From contig JANNPZ010000084.1 of NCBI GenBank assembly GCA_031400505.1, forward strand, positions 62,001 to 126,000: DNA of 64,000 nt, given 5' to 3'. The notes under the pieces were generated by a model. The model did not search any database and was not told the DNA's origin. It saw only the letters and a program-made list of their open reading frames with translations. This stretch comes from JAIYDJ01 sp031400505 (GTDB lineage Bacteria > Pseudomonadota > Alphaproteobacteria > Rhodobacterales > Rhodobacteraceae). Positions 1 through 9,370 of this stretch are shown piece by piece. Both the position numbers and the translations under genes were made by a program. Within the stretch, counting starts at the first letter, position 1; each line of letters opens with the position of its first letter.

Positions 1-1
1 C

Positions 2-1468
2 CTCGTCGAGGTGCAATGCGCCCTGTCGCCCGGCATGCCGTCGTTCAGTATCGTCGGCCTGCCAGACAAGGCAGTGTCCGAAGCCCGCGAACGGGTTCGC
101 GCCGCCATTGCCGCGATGTCGATCGCCCTGCCGTCAAAACGCATCACGGTAAACCTGTCACCCGCTGACCTGCCAAAGGAAGGTTCGCATTTCGACCTGC
201 CCATCGCATTGGCACTGCTCGCAGCCCTCGAAATCATCCCGAAACACGAAGTCGAACAGACGCTGGCATTAGGTGAACTGTCGCTCGACGGCCGCCTGAT
301 GCCGGTGATCGGCGCGCTTCCCGCCGCAATGGCCGCCGCCGAGGATGATCGGACCCTGCTCTGCCCGCAGGCCTGCGGTGCCGAAGCCGCCTGGGTCGGC
401 GCCTGTGAAGTGCTTGCCCCGGCCACTTTGGGCGACGTCGTGCGCCACTACACCGGGCAGCAGCCCATCACCCCCGCAGAGGCAGGCGAGGTTGTCCCCG
501 ACCCTTTCACCCGCGATCTGCGCGACGTCAAAGGACAGGAACGCGCAAAACGCGCGCTTGAAATTGCCGCCGCCGGGCGGCACCACATGCTGATGATAGG
601 CTCGCCGGGGTCCGGCAAATCCATGCTTGCAGCCCGTCTGCCAAGCATCCTGCCGCCGCTGTCGGCAACCGAAGCGCTTGAAACCTCGATGATCCACTCG
701 CTCGCCGGCCTTTTGACCGAAGGCGGCATCTCGCGTGGCCGCCCATTTCGCGAACCGCACCACACAGCGTCGATGGCGGCCATCGTCGGAGGTGGCAAAT
801 CCGCCAAACCGGGCGAAATCAGCCTCGCACACAACGGTGTGCTCTTTCTCGATGAATTCCCCGAATTCGCGCGGCCGGTGCTGGAAACGCTGCGCCAACC
901 CATCGAAACCGGCGACGTGGTGGTGGCCCGCGCCAATGCCCATGTCCGCTACCCCTGCCGGTTCCTGCTGGTTGCGGCAGCCAACCCCTGCAAATGCGGC
1001 TTTCTGACTGACCCCGCCCGCGCCTGTGCAAAGGTGCCCCATTGCGGGGACGAGTATCTGGGACGCATTTCGGGGCCATTGATGGACCGCTTTGATCTGC
1101 GGGTCGATGTGCCACCCGTGGCCTACACGGACCTCGACCTACCCGCGACAGGCGATACCTCGGCGCAGGTCGGCGCGCGCGTGGCGGCGGCCCGTGCCCG
1201 ACAAGAGATGCGCTTTGCCAACCACCCGCAGATGCGGGTGAACGCCGACCTCGAAGGCGCTGTTCTCGAGGAGTTCGCGAGCCCGGACGACGAAAGCCGC
1301 GCTCTGCTGGCCAAGGTCGCCCAACGCTTTGGCCTTTCGGCGCGCGGCTATCACCGCATCCTGCGCGTCGCCCGCACAATCGCCGATCTCGGGCAATCGG
1401 AGCGCGTTCGTCTGCCCCATATTGCAGAGGCAGTCAGCTTTCGCATCGCCATCAGCGCAAAGTCGTGA
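2..1468 (+). CDS. comM: ComM/YifB family AAA+ ATPase (Mg-chelatase-like), 5' end missing
   Basis: The reading frame is open from base 2, and the residues before the first internal ATG already match the family, so the gene starts left of the window. ComM proteins are hexameric helicases that promote branch migration during integration of transforming DNA. Visible are the N-terminal S5-like segment (PSFSIVGLPDKAVSEARERV), a Walker A motif (GSPGSGKSM, near base 602), the family motif FREPHHTASMAAIVGGG, a Walker B (GVLFLDEFPEF, near 838) and the C-terminal Mg-chelatase subunit segment (ARGYHRILRVARTIADL). It ends convergently, immediately against gshB. Partial only because of the window edge. Confidence 0.93.
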   Translation, partial: LVEVQCALSPGMPSFSIVGLPDKAVSEARERVRAAIAAMSIALPSKRITVNLSPADLPKEGSHFDLPIALALLAALEIIPKHEVEQTLALGELSLDGRLMPVIGALPAAMAAAEDDRTLLCPQACGAEAAWVGACEVLAPATLGDVVRHYTGQQPITPAEAGEVVPDPFTRDLRDVKGQERAKRALEIAAAGRHHMLMIGSPGSGKSMLAARLPSILPPLSATEALETSMIHSLAGLLTEGGISRGRPFREPHHTASMAAIVGGGKSAKPGEISLAHNGVLFLDEFPEFARPVLETLRQPIETGDVVVARANAHVRYPCRFLLVAAANPCKCGFLTDPARACAKVPHCGDEYLGRISGPLMDRFDLRVDVPPVAYTDLDLPATGDTSAQVGARVAAARARQEMRFANHPQMRVNADLEGAVLEEFASPDDESRALLAKVAQRFGLSARGYHRILRVARTIADLGQSERVRLPHIAEAVSFRIAISAKS

Positions 1469-2410
1469 TCAGGCCCGCTTGGCTTCGATGGCCTGCCATA
1501 TCCGCTCGGCCGCGTTGATCCCGTCAAACCGCTCCAACTCCTGCAACCCGGTCGGCGAGGTCACATTGATCTCTGTCAGAAAATCGCCGATGACGTCGAT
1601 GCCCACAAAAACCTGCCCTCTTTCGCGCAGAACCGGGCCGATAGCCGCACAAATCTCCAGATCACGCGCGGTCAACCCGACCGGTTCGGGCCGACCGCCT
1701 GCGTGCATGTTCGACCGGGTCTCGCCAGCCTGCGGCACCCGGTTGATCGCGCCCACAGGTTCGCCATCCACCAGAATCACCCTTTTGTCACCGCGCACAA
1801 CCGCCGGCAAAAACTTCTGCACGATCAACGGCTCCCGGTTCATGCCCATGAACAACTCGTGCAGGCTCGCCAGGTTGCGGTCCTGTGGATCCAGCCTGAA
1901 AACTCCAGACCCACCATTGCCGTAAAGCGGCTTGAGGATGACATCCCCATGCCGCGCCTTGAACGCCCGGATCGTCGCAAGATCTCTTGCGATCGCGGTT
2001 GGCGGCGTCAGATCGGGAAACCGCAGAACCAACAGTTTTTCGGGGCTGTTGCGCACCCAGAACGGATCATTCACGACCAGAGTGCGCGGATGGATCATCT
2101 CCAGCAGATGCGTTGTTGTTATGTAGCCCATGTCAAACGGCGGGTCCTGGCGCAACCAGACGACGTCGAACTCTGCCAGATCTACTTCCGTCTCGGGTCC
2201 ATAGGAAACATGATTTCCCCGCTCGCGACGCACCTCGATCGCACATCCGCGCGCAACCACACGGCCTTCGACGAAAGCCAGCTTGTCCGGCGTGTAAAAG
2301 AATAACCGATGTCCCCGCGCCTGCGCTTCCAACGCGATACGAAACGTGCTGTCTGCGTCGATATTGACCGCGCCTATCGGATCCATCTGCAAGGCAACAT
2401 TCAATGACAT
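1469..2410 (-). CDS. gshB: Glutathione synthetase
   Basis: The 313-residue protein is of normal length for GshB, which joins gamma-glutamylcysteine and glycine with ATP in the cytosol. The N-terminal substrate domain begins MSLNVALQMDPIGAVNID. An ATP-grasp fold follows, with the glycine-rich loop KPLYGNGGSGV at residues 160-170 and the metal/glycine-binding EINVTSPTG around 285. The ATG is preceded by an AGGAGAG ribosome site about 5 bases upstream, which fixes the start. It is read convergently to comM with no gap. A glutaredoxin gene lies elsewhere in the window (45071-45328) and would use this glutathione. Confidence 0.95.
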   Translation of the reverse strand: MSLNVALQMDPIGAVNIDADSTFRIALEAQARGHRLFFYTPDKLAFVEGRVVARGCAIEVRRERGNHVSYGPETEVDLAEFDVVWLRQDPPFDMGYITTTHLLEMIHPRTLVVNDPFWVRNSPEKLLVLRFPDLTPPTAIARDLATIRAFKARHGDVILKPLYGNGGSGVFRLDPQDRNLASLHELFMGMNREPLIVQKFLPAVVRGDKRVILVDGEPVGAINRVPQAGETRSNMHAGGRPEPVGLTARDLEICAAIGPVLRERGQVFVGIDVIGDFLTEINVTSPTGLQELERFDGINAAERIWQAIEAKRA

Positions 2411-2467
2411 CGGTCTCTCCTGATCTGACGCCCCTTGATGGCGCAGTGGAACGGCAGATGCAATTAA

Positions 2468-2842
2468 TCAGGCGGCGAAGACGTTTTGGCGCAACTCGAT
2501 CCTTCCGAACTGATCGACCAGCGCGACGTCAAAACGGACATCGGTGGCCTGCCCGCGCGGTTCGCCGCCAAGAAATTCGGCAGCGGCGGAGTAAATTCGA
2601 AGGATCTGGCGCTGTGTCAGATGATCTGCAGCCTGCGCATGCGTCTTGCTTTTCTTGACCTCGATGAAAATCACCTCGGCCCCATCTCGCGCAATCAGAT
2701 CGATTTCGCCGCCCGTGCCGCGCCAACGCCGTGCCGCAATCGCCCGACCCATCCTGGTGTAGTGCATCGCCACTTGCTCTTCGGCCGCCAGTCCCGCCCG
2801 ATATGCGACCTTTCCGGCATGGTGTCTGACTGTCGTGGTCAT
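2468..2842 (-). CDS. YraN/UPF0102 family putative endonuclease
   Basis: A 124-residue protein of the UPF0102 (YraN) family, small PD-(D/E)xK nuclease-fold proteins of uncertain role. The core GGEIDLIARDGAEVIFIEVK is present, with the Asp and the ExK pair expected for metal binding. The ATG overlaps the end of rsmI by 4 bases, so the two are very likely translated from one message. In enterobacteria rsmI, lpoA (yraM) and yraN are also neighbours, which supports the assignment. Actual nuclease activity is inferred only from the fold. Confidence 0.88.
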   Translation of the reverse strand: MTTTVRHHAGKVAYRAGLAAEEQVAMHYTRMGRAIAARRWRGTGGEIDLIARDGAEVIFIEVKKSKTHAQAADHLTQRQILRIYSAAAEFLGGEPRGQATDVRFDVALVDQFGRIELRQNVFAA

Positions 2843-3738
2843 TCCGTATCCCCCAGCGCAATTGCCCGCTGATAAACATCCCGGCGGGCAATCCCCAGCC
2901 GCAAAGACACAGCACTGACAGCATCTTTCACAGAAGATACTTTCAGCTCGGTTAACAACGCCTGATCCAGACTGTCCTCATCCGGCACGAAAGGGGCGGC
3001 TTTGTCGACCACCACGACAATCTCGCCTTTCACATCACGCGTTGCGAAGATCCCTGCCAACTCACCCAGCGACGCTCGGGTGATTTCTTCGAAGCGTTTC
3101 GTCAGCTCACGGCATACGGCGGCCTGCCGTTCTGGACCGAGCACTGCTCCCATATCCTGCAGACTCCGGCCCAGGCGGCGGGGTGATTCATAAAACACCA
3201 ATGTGGCCGGAACGGCCTGCAATTCGGAAAGGGCGCGGCAACGCGCAGATTTGGTGTTCGGCAAGAAACCCGCGAACAAAAACCGGTCGGTTGGCAGGCC
3301 GGCCACGCCCAGCGCGCACAACACGGCGGATGGCCCGGGTGCGGCGAACATCGGCACATCGTCCGCAATCGCGGCGCGCGCCAACTGAAACCCGGGATCT
3401 GCAATGAGAGGTGTTCCTGCCTCCGAGGCATAGACCACAGATTTGCCGTCGCGCAGCGCTGCTAGCAACTTTGGCCGCGCTGTTTCGCCATTGTGATCGT
3501 GATAGGCCACCAACCGCCGCCCCGCAATCGGCACGCCGTGGATTTCCATCAGATGTCGCAGGGTGCGTGTGTCTTCCGCCGCCAGAATATCCGCCGTCCA
3601 TAGAATATCCAGCGCGCGCAGTGTGATGTCACGGGCGGCACCGATCGGTGTTGCGATGAAATACAACCCGGGCACAAGGTTCGGCGTTGTGCCGGCACGA
3701 TAGGAGAACGCGACAGGCGGGGCTTGGTCGATTGTCAC
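2839..3738 (-). CDS. rsmI: 16S rRNA (cytidine(1402)-2'-O)-methyltransferase
   Basis: RsmI 2'-O-methylates C1402 in the ribosomal P site using SAM. The SAM-dependent tetrapyrrole-methylase fold is clear: GLYFIATPIGAARDITLRAL at the start, AAEDTRTLRHLMEIH, YASEAGTPLIADPGF, FAAPGPSAVLCALGVAGLP and YESPRRLGRSL. The frame stays open upstream, but homology begins just after a GTG at 3738 that has AGGA about 10 bases ahead; this gives 299 residues, close to the family norm. It is divergent from the lipoprotein gene at 3827 across an 88-base shared control region, and is followed by yraN with a 4-base overlap. Confidence 0.92.
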   Translation of the reverse strand: MTIDQAPPVAFSYRAGTTPNLVPGLYFIATPIGAARDITLRALDILWTADILAAEDTRTLRHLMEIHGVPIAGRRLVAYHDHNGETARPKLLAALRDGKSVVYASEAGTPLIADPGFQLARAAIADDVPMFAAPGPSAVLCALGVAGLPTDRFLFAGFLPNTKSARCRALSELQAVPATLVFYESPRRLGRSLQDMGAVLGPERQAAVCRELTKRFEEITRASLGELAGIFATRDVKGEIVVVVDKAAPFVPDEDSLDQALLTELKVSSVKDAVSAVSLRLGIARRDVYQRAIALGDTE

Positions 3739-3826
3739 GTGCGTGTGTCCTGACAAGTTTACTTCTTCTATTGAAAGCCCTAGCGTAAACGACGTTGTCC
3801 GCGCGATAGAGAGTGAGGATTTGCCC

Positions 3827-5005
3827 ATGTTGTCTGTTTTGGCGTTTGCCCGCAAGTCTCTGGTCCGGTTTGTTTTTGGTGCTGCGGTGCTGGCGCAGGC
3901 TGCCTGCACCACCGGTCCGGTTCTGAACGGACCAGGGCCGTCCTCGGGCGGAAGCGGTGCCGTGGTCGTTGCATTGCTGGTCCCTGGTGGATCGGGGCAG
4001 GCAAGTGACGAGTTGCTGGCACGGTCGTTGCAGAACGCTGCACGTCTTGCGATGGCCGATCTCAACGGCGTTGCCATCGACCTGCGGGTCTACAACACCG
4101 CCGGTCAGCCCGGACAGGCGCAGGCGATGGCTGTGCAGGCTGCGGATGAAGGTGCCCAGATCATTCTGGGGCCGGTCTTTGCACAAGAGGCCAATGCGGC
4201 GGGTGTTGCTTTGGCGGGGCGCGGGATCAACGTCCTCAGTTTCTCGAACAATCCCGAAATTGCCGGCGGCAATGTCTTTGTGTTGGGGCCTACGTTTGAC
4301 AACACCGCAGCGCGCCTTGCCGGCCATGCCGTTCGCAACGGCAAAGGCCGCATCGTGATCGTGCACGACCGCAACACCGCCGGCAATTTGGGCCGGGCCG
4401 CGATCGAACGTGGCGTGGCGCGGGCTGGCGGTACGGTGGTCGGGGTGGAAAGCTATGAGTTTTCGCAAAATGGCGTGGTCGGCGCGGCGCCTGGGATCGT
4501 TGCCATGGTCCGCTCGGCCTCGGCGAACGCGGTGTTCATGACGGCAGACACGGCAGGGGCTTTGCCGCTGGTGACCCAACTTTTGCGCGACAACGGATTG
4601 AACAGTACCGAGACACAGCTGATCGGGCTTACGCGCTGGGATATTCCGGCGGCGACGGCCGCGTTGCCGGGCGTGCAGGGCGGCTGGTTCGCCTTGCCAG
4701 ACCCGAACCTTTTTGCGCAGTACCAGGCCCGGTATCAATCGGCCTACGGTGAGGCGCCGCACCCGATCTCGGGACTGGCCTATGACGGCATCGCTGCCAT
4801 CGGCGCGCTGGCGCAGCGCAGTCAGTCGGGGCCGATATCGGCGGCAAATCTGACGCAAGGGGCTGGTTTTGTCGGTGTGAACGGCATTTTCCGGCTGCGC
4901 GGCGACGGTACCAACGAACGGGGCCTTGCCGTGGCAGAGATCCGCAACAATCAGGTTGTCGTCATCGACCCGGCACCTCGCAACTTTGGCGGAGCGGGGT
5001 TCTGA
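3827..5005 (+). CDS. Penicillin-binding protein activator, LpoA/YraM-like lipoprotein
   Basis: A 392-residue predicted lipoprotein. The signal peptide ends in a lipobox, VLAQAAC, with the acylated cysteine at residue 27, followed by a Gly/Pro/Ser-rich linker. The rest is a type I periplasmic-binding-protein fold resembling branched-chain amino acid binding proteins (GPVFAQEANAAGVALAGRGINVLSFSNN is its recognisable core; only its region is cited here at 4172-4255). LpoA homologues activate class A penicillin-binding proteins from the outer membrane. The start at 3827 was chosen over an upstream ATG because it begins the signal peptide and has GTGAGGA ahead. Divergent from rsmI, as expected for this neighbourhood. 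Confidence 0.82.
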   Translation: MLSVLAFARKSLVRFVFGAAVLAQAACTTGPVLNGPGPSSGGSGAVVVALLVPGGSGQASDELLARSLQNAARLAMADLNGVAIDLRVYNTAGQPGQAQAMAVQAADEGAQIILGPVFAQEANAAGVALAGRGINVLSFSNNPEIAGGNVFVLGPTFDNTAARLAGHAVRNGKGRIVIVHDRNTAGNLGRAAIERGVARAGGTVVGVESYEFSQNGVVGAAPGIVAMVRSASANAVFMTADTAGALPLVTQLLRDNGLNSTETQLIGLTRWDIPAATAALPGVQGGWFALPDPNLFAQYQARYQSAYGEAPHPISGLAYDGIAAIGALAQRSQSGPISAANLTQGAGFVGVNGIFRLRGDGTNERGLAVAEIRNNQVVVIDPAPRNFGGAGF

Positions 5006-5021
5006 TCCCGCGCAAACTCAA

Positions 5022-7829
5022 GTGGCACAGCCCAAACAGATCTCCGTTCAGCCCTTACCGCCGTTTTTGCCTGATCTCGAGGTGCCGACGGACCTGATCC
5101 TTCCCGCATCGGCGATCGTCGACGTGCCGCTTTTGCTGGCCAGGATAAAGGCGGACATCCGTGCCGAGCAGGACAGCAAGACAGTCCGACAGATCGCCGC
5201 GCGTCATCTGTCGGCGGCAAAGGATGCCGGAAATGCAGCCCTTGCCGCAGCTTTTGCCGCACACCCGCTGTCCGCACGCAGTCTGGTCCGCGCGCAGGCG
5301 TTTCTGACCGACGGGCTGGTCTATGGGGCCTACATGGTTGCCCGCACCCACCTGCATCCAGCGCCGAACCCGACCGAGGCCGAACGCATCGCCGTCGTGG
5401 CTGTCGGTGGCTATGGCCGGGCCGAGATGGCTCCGCATTCCGATGTCGATCTTTTGTTTTTGGCGCCATGGAAGCTTACACCCTGGGCCGAAAGCCTGAT
5501 TGAATCGATGTTATATCTCTTGTGGGACCTGAAGCTGAAAGTCGGTCACGCCAGCCGCACCGTCAAGGATTGTATCCGTCTTGGGCGTGAGGATCTGACG
5601 ATCCGCACCGCCTTGCTGGAGTACCGCTTCATAGTCGGGGATGCAGCCCTGGCAGCCGAACTGGGTGATCGACTGTGGACGGACCTCTTTCGCAATTCAG
5701 GTTCCCAATTCGTCGAGGCAAAACTTGCCGAACGTTCCGGGCGGCACAAACGACAAGGCGGACAGCGGTATGTGCTGGAGCCCAACGTAAAAGAGGGCAA
5801 AGGTGGTCTGCGCGATTTGCAGACGCTTTACTGGATCGGCAAATATCTGCACCGCGTGCCGTCTGCCAATGGTTTGGTCGAAGCGGGGCTGTTTTCGCAG
5901 GATGAATACCAGACTTTCGCGCGGGCAGAGGATTTTCTGTGGGCCGTCCGGTGCCATCTGCATCTGATCACGCGGCGGGCGACGGATCAGCTGACATTCG
6001 ATCAGCAGGTCGAGGTGGCGGCACGCATGGGCTACCGTGATGCCGGCGGGCGCCGCGCGGTCGAGATCTTCATGCAGGATTACTTCCGACAGGCCACGAA
6101 AGTCGGAGAGTTGACCCGCGTCTTTCTGACCGAACTTGAGGCACGGCACGTCAAACCAGAGGCGTCGCTGTTGGGCTTGTTCAAGCGCCCCAAACGATTG
6201 CGCGCCGGCTTCAAGCTGGTGCAAGGGCGGATCGACGTGACCGATCCCGCCGCCTTCCTGTCCGACAAGTTGAACATTCTGCGCGTCTTCGAAGAGGGGC
6301 TGCGCTCGGCTTACCTTTTGCACCCCAACGTCATGCGTCTGATAGGGGCAAACGTCGGCCTGATTGACGACGAGATGCGCAGCGACCCCGAGGCGGTGCA
6401 AATCTTCCTTGATCTGTTGCTGAAACACGGCAACCCCGAACGCGCTTTGCGCCGGATGAACGAGTTGGGGGTGCTGTCGGCCTTCGTTCCGGAATTCGAG
6501 CCGATCGTGGCCATGATGCAATTCAACGTCTACCACCACTACACGGTGGACGAACACATCATCCAATGCATCCGCACGCTGGCGCAGATCGAACGGGGCG
6601 AACTGATCGAAGAACTGCCTCTGTCCAGCAAGATCCTTGCAGCCGGCGTGAACCGCCGCGTGCTGTATCTCGCACTATTTCTGCACGACATCGGAAAAGG
6701 GCGCCCCGAGGAACACTCCATTCTGGGCGCACAGATTGCCCGTCGCGTTGGCTTGCGTCTTGGCCTGACCACCGATGAAATCGAAACCGTGGAATGGCTG
6801 GTTCGCCATCATCTGCTGATGTCCGACATGGCGCAGAAACGCGATATCGGCGATCCGCGCACGGTGCGCGACTTTGCCAAGGCTGTGAAAACCCGACGAC
6901 GGCTGGACCTTCTGTGCGTGCTGACCGTGTGCGATATTCGCGGCGTCGGCCCCGGCACATGGAACAACTGGAAGGCGATGCTGCTGCGCCAGTTGTACCG
7001 CGATACCGAACAGGCGCTGGAAGGTGGCCTCGAATCCATCAACCGCGAGCATCGCCAGGACGAGGCAAAGCGCGCGCTGCGCGACCGTCTTGCCGCGTGG
7101 CCTGCCGCCGATTTGCGTGCGGAAACCTCGCGGCACTACGCTCCCTACTGGCAGAGCCTGTCTACCGATGCGCACGAAGTGTTCGCGCGCCTGTTGATCG
7201 ACCTTCCGGACAATGAGATCCGCATCGACCTGCACCCCGAACCCGCCCGCGACGCAACGCGCGCCTGTTTTGCATTGTTCGATCATCCGGGCATCTTTTC
7301 TCGGCTGGCGGGCGCGCTGGCTTTGGTCGGGGCAAATGTGGTGGATGCGCGCACCTATACGTCAAAAGATGGTTTCGCCACGGCCGTGTTCTGGGTGCAA
7401 GACATCGAAGGCCGCCCTTACGAAGTGTCGCGTCTGCCCCGCCTGCGCGCCACGATCGAAAAAACCCTGCGCGGCGAGGTTGTCGCCCGCGACGCGCTGA
7501 AAAACCGCGACCGTGTCAAGAAACGCGAGCGCGAGTTTCGCTTTCCGACCCATATCGTGTTCGACAATGACGGGTCCGACATCTACACGATCATCGAAGT
7601 CGATACCCGCGACCGCCCCGGCCTTCTTTATGACCTGACGCGCACGCTGGCCGCGAGCAACATCTACATCGCCTCTGCCGTGATCGCGACCTATGGGGCG
7701 CAAGTCGTGGACACCTTCTATGTCAAGGACTTGTTCGGTCTGAAACTGCACACCCGGACGCGGCAAGAGGCGCTGGAACGCAAGCTGCGGCAGGCGATCG
7801 CCGATGGCGCGGAACGGGCGGCGACATGA
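5022..7829 (+). CDS. glnD: PII uridylyltransferase / uridylyl-removing enzyme
   Basis: GlnD senses glutamine and adds or removes UMP on the PII proteins GlnB/GlnK, setting nitrogen assimilation. From the GTG at 5022 the protein is 935 residues, normal for the family. Domains in order are the nucleotidyltransferase (GGYGRAEMAPHSDVDLLFL, about residues 129-147), the HD hydrolase (LFLHDIGKGRPEEHS, near 554) and two C-terminal ACT domains (near 745 and 855, the second with DTRDRPGLLYDLTRTLA). An ATG at 4926 lies inside the preceding lipoprotein gene and adds non-conserved sequence, so I prefer the GTG, though no strong ribosome site is visible. It overlaps murJ by 4 bases. Confidence 0.94.
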   Translation: MAQPKQISVQPLPPFLPDLEVPTDLILPASAIVDVPLLLARIKADIRAEQDSKTVRQIAARHLSAAKDAGNAALAAAFAAHPLSARSLVRAQAFLTDGLVYGAYMVARTHLHPAPNPTEAERIAVVAVGGYGRAEMAPHSDVDLLFLAPWKLTPWAESLIESMLYLLWDLKLKVGHASRTVKDCIRLGREDLTIRTALLEYRFIVGDAALAAELGDRLWTDLFRNSGSQFVEAKLAERSGRHKRQGGQRYVLEPNVKEGKGGLRDLQTLYWIGKYLHRVPSANGLVEAGLFSQDEYQTFARAEDFLWAVRCHLHLITRRATDQLTFDQQVEVAARMGYRDAGGRRAVEIFMQDYFRQATKVGELTRVFLTELEARHVKPEASLLGLFKRPKRLRAGFKLVQGRIDVTDPAAFLSDKLNILRVFEEGLRSAYLLHPNVMRLIGANVGLIDDEMRSDPEAVQIFLDLLLKHGNPERALRRMNELGVLSAFVPEFEPIVAMMQFNVYHHYTVDEHIIQCIRTLAQIERGELIEELPLSSKILAAGVNRRVLYLALFLHDIGKGRPEEHSILGAQIARRVGLRLGLTTDEIETVEWLVRHHLLMSDMAQKRDIGDPRTVRDFAKAVKTRRRLDLLCVLTVCDIRGVGPGTWNNWKAMLLRQLYRDTEQALEGGLESINREHRQDEAKRALRDRLAAWPAADLRAETSRHYAPYWQSLSTDAHEVFARLLIDLPDNEIRIDLHPEPARDATRACFALFDHPGIFSRLAGALALVGANVVDARTYTSKDGFATAVFWVQDIEGRPYEVSRLPRLRATIEKTLRGEVVARDALKNRDRVKKREREFRFPTHIVFDNDGSDIYTIIEVDTRDRPGLLYDLTRTLAASNIYIASAVIATYGAQVVDTFYVKDLFGLKLHTRTRQEALERKLRQAIADGAERAAT

Positions 7830-9370
7830 AACCCGCCAGCATGATCCGCAATGTCATCACCGTCAGCGGCTGGACGCTTTTGTCGCGGGGCGCGGGGTTT
7901 GTGCGCGACATCATGATGGCGGCCTATCTTGGGTCTGGCCCGGTGGCCGAGGCGTTTTTGATCGCGTTTTCGCTGCCCAACACCTTTCGCCGCTTCTTTG
8001 CCGAAGGCGCGTTCAACATGGCCTTTGTGCCGATGTTTTCGAAGAAACTCGAAGGCGGCGAGGATGCGGCGAGCTTTGCCCGCGACGCCTATAACGGGTT
8101 GGGCGGCGTGCTGGTGGTGTTCTCGATCCTTGGCACATTTGCGATGCCCTGGCTCGTCTGGGCGATGGCGAGCGGTTTTGTCGGCGACGCGCGGTTTGAC
8201 ATGGCGGTCGATTTCGGGCGGATCGCGTTTTCATACATCCTGTTCATCAGCCTTGTTGCACTGCTGTCGGGGGTTCTGAACGCGCATGGCCGGTTTACCG
8301 AGGCGTCATTCGTGCCGGTGCTGATGAACCTGATGTTCATCGCGGCGATGCTGCTGGCGGCGCGGGCGGGGTGGGATATGGGCCTGACGCTGGCATGGAC
8401 CGTGCCGGTGACGGGGGTGGTGCAGTTTGGCTTTACGCTATGGTCGGCGCGCAGGCTCGGCTACCGCTTTCCGCTGCGCCTGCCGAAACTGACGCCGGAA
8501 TTGCGCAGGCTTGCGTTGATCGCGGCACCGGCGGTGCTGGCGGGCGGGGTGGTGCAGATCAACCTGCTGGTGGGGCGGCAAGTGGCAAGCTTTACCGACG
8601 GCGCGGTGGCCTGGCTGTCTTATGCGGATCGCCTGTATCAACTGCCGTTGGGCGTGGTGGGCATTGCCATCGGCACGGTCCTGCTGCCCGATCTGTCGCG
8701 CCGGTTGCGGGCAGGGGATGCGCAGGGCGGACGCGACAGCCTGAACCGGGGGGCCGAGTTCGCGCTGGCCCTGACGCTGCCTGCGGCTGTCGCGCTGATG
8801 GTGATTGCGGGGCCGCTATGTTCGGTTCTGTATCAGCGCGGCGCGTTCACGGCGGCGGATGCGCAGGCGACGGCCCTGGTACTCGCGATCTATGGCGCGG
8901 GGCTGCCGGCCTTTGTGCTGCAAAAGGTGCTGCAGCCGTTGTTCTATGCCCGCGAAGACACCCGCCGCCCGTTCAACTATGCGGTGGTGTCGATGATCAC
9001 GAATGCCGGAATTGCCATCGGCCTGATGCCGGTGATCGGCTTTGCCGCCGCGGCACTGGCCACCACGCTGTCGGGCTGGATCATGTTGGCGCAACTGTGG
9101 TTCGGGTCGCGCGCGATGGGACCAGAGGCGCGGCTAGACGCGCGGTTTGCCGCGCGCGTGCCGCGCATCATTGCGGCGTCCGCACTAATGGGCGGGCTAT
9201 TGGCCGGGGTGGCATGGCAGCTGGCGGGGCCGTTGCAGACGGGCGGGCTGCGGTATCTGGCGCTTGCCGGTATGGTGGGGGCGGGGGTTGCGGGATACTT
9301 CGCCATCGGCACCCTGATCGGCGCATTCCGTTTGTCAGACTTCCGCAGCGCTGTGCGGCGTCAACGCTGA
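7826..9370 (+). CDS. murJ: Lipid II flippase MurJ
   Basis: A 514-residue polytopic membrane protein of the MurJ/MviN family, which flips lipid II across the inner membrane for peptidoglycan synthesis. The N-terminus (VSGWTLLSRGAGFVRDIMMA) and the following LIAFSLPNTFRRFFAEGAFN are diagnostic; the arginines in these segments line the central cavity. About 13-14 hydrophobic helices can be seen. The ATG overlaps the glnD stop (ATGA), indicating translational coupling. The 3' end overlaps the convergent rhomboid-like gene by 10 bases. A glnD-murJ arrangement is common in alphaproteobacteria. Confidence 0.95.
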   Translation: MKPASMIRNVITVSGWTLLSRGAGFVRDIMMAAYLGSGPVAEAFLIAFSLPNTFRRFFAEGAFNMAFVPMFSKKLEGGEDAASFARDAYNGLGGVLVVFSILGTFAMPWLVWAMASGFVGDARFDMAVDFGRIAFSYILFISLVALLSGVLNAHGRFTEASFVPVLMNLMFIAAMLLAARAGWDMGLTLAWTVPVTGVVQFGFTLWSARRLGYRFPLRLPKLTPELRRLALIAAPAVLAGGVVQINLLVGRQVASFTDGAVAWLSYADRLYQLPLGVVGIAIGTVLLPDLSRRLRAGDAQGGRDSLNRGAEFALALTLPAAVALMVIAGPLCSVLYQRGAFTAADAQATALVLAIYGAGLPAFVLQKVLQPLFYAREDTRRPFNYAVVSMITNAGIAIGLMPVIGFAAAALATTLSGWIMLAQLWFGSRAMGPEARLDARFAARVPRIIAASALMGGLLAGVAWQLAGPLQTGGLRYLALAGMVGAGVAGYFAIGTLIGAFRLSDFRSAVRRQR

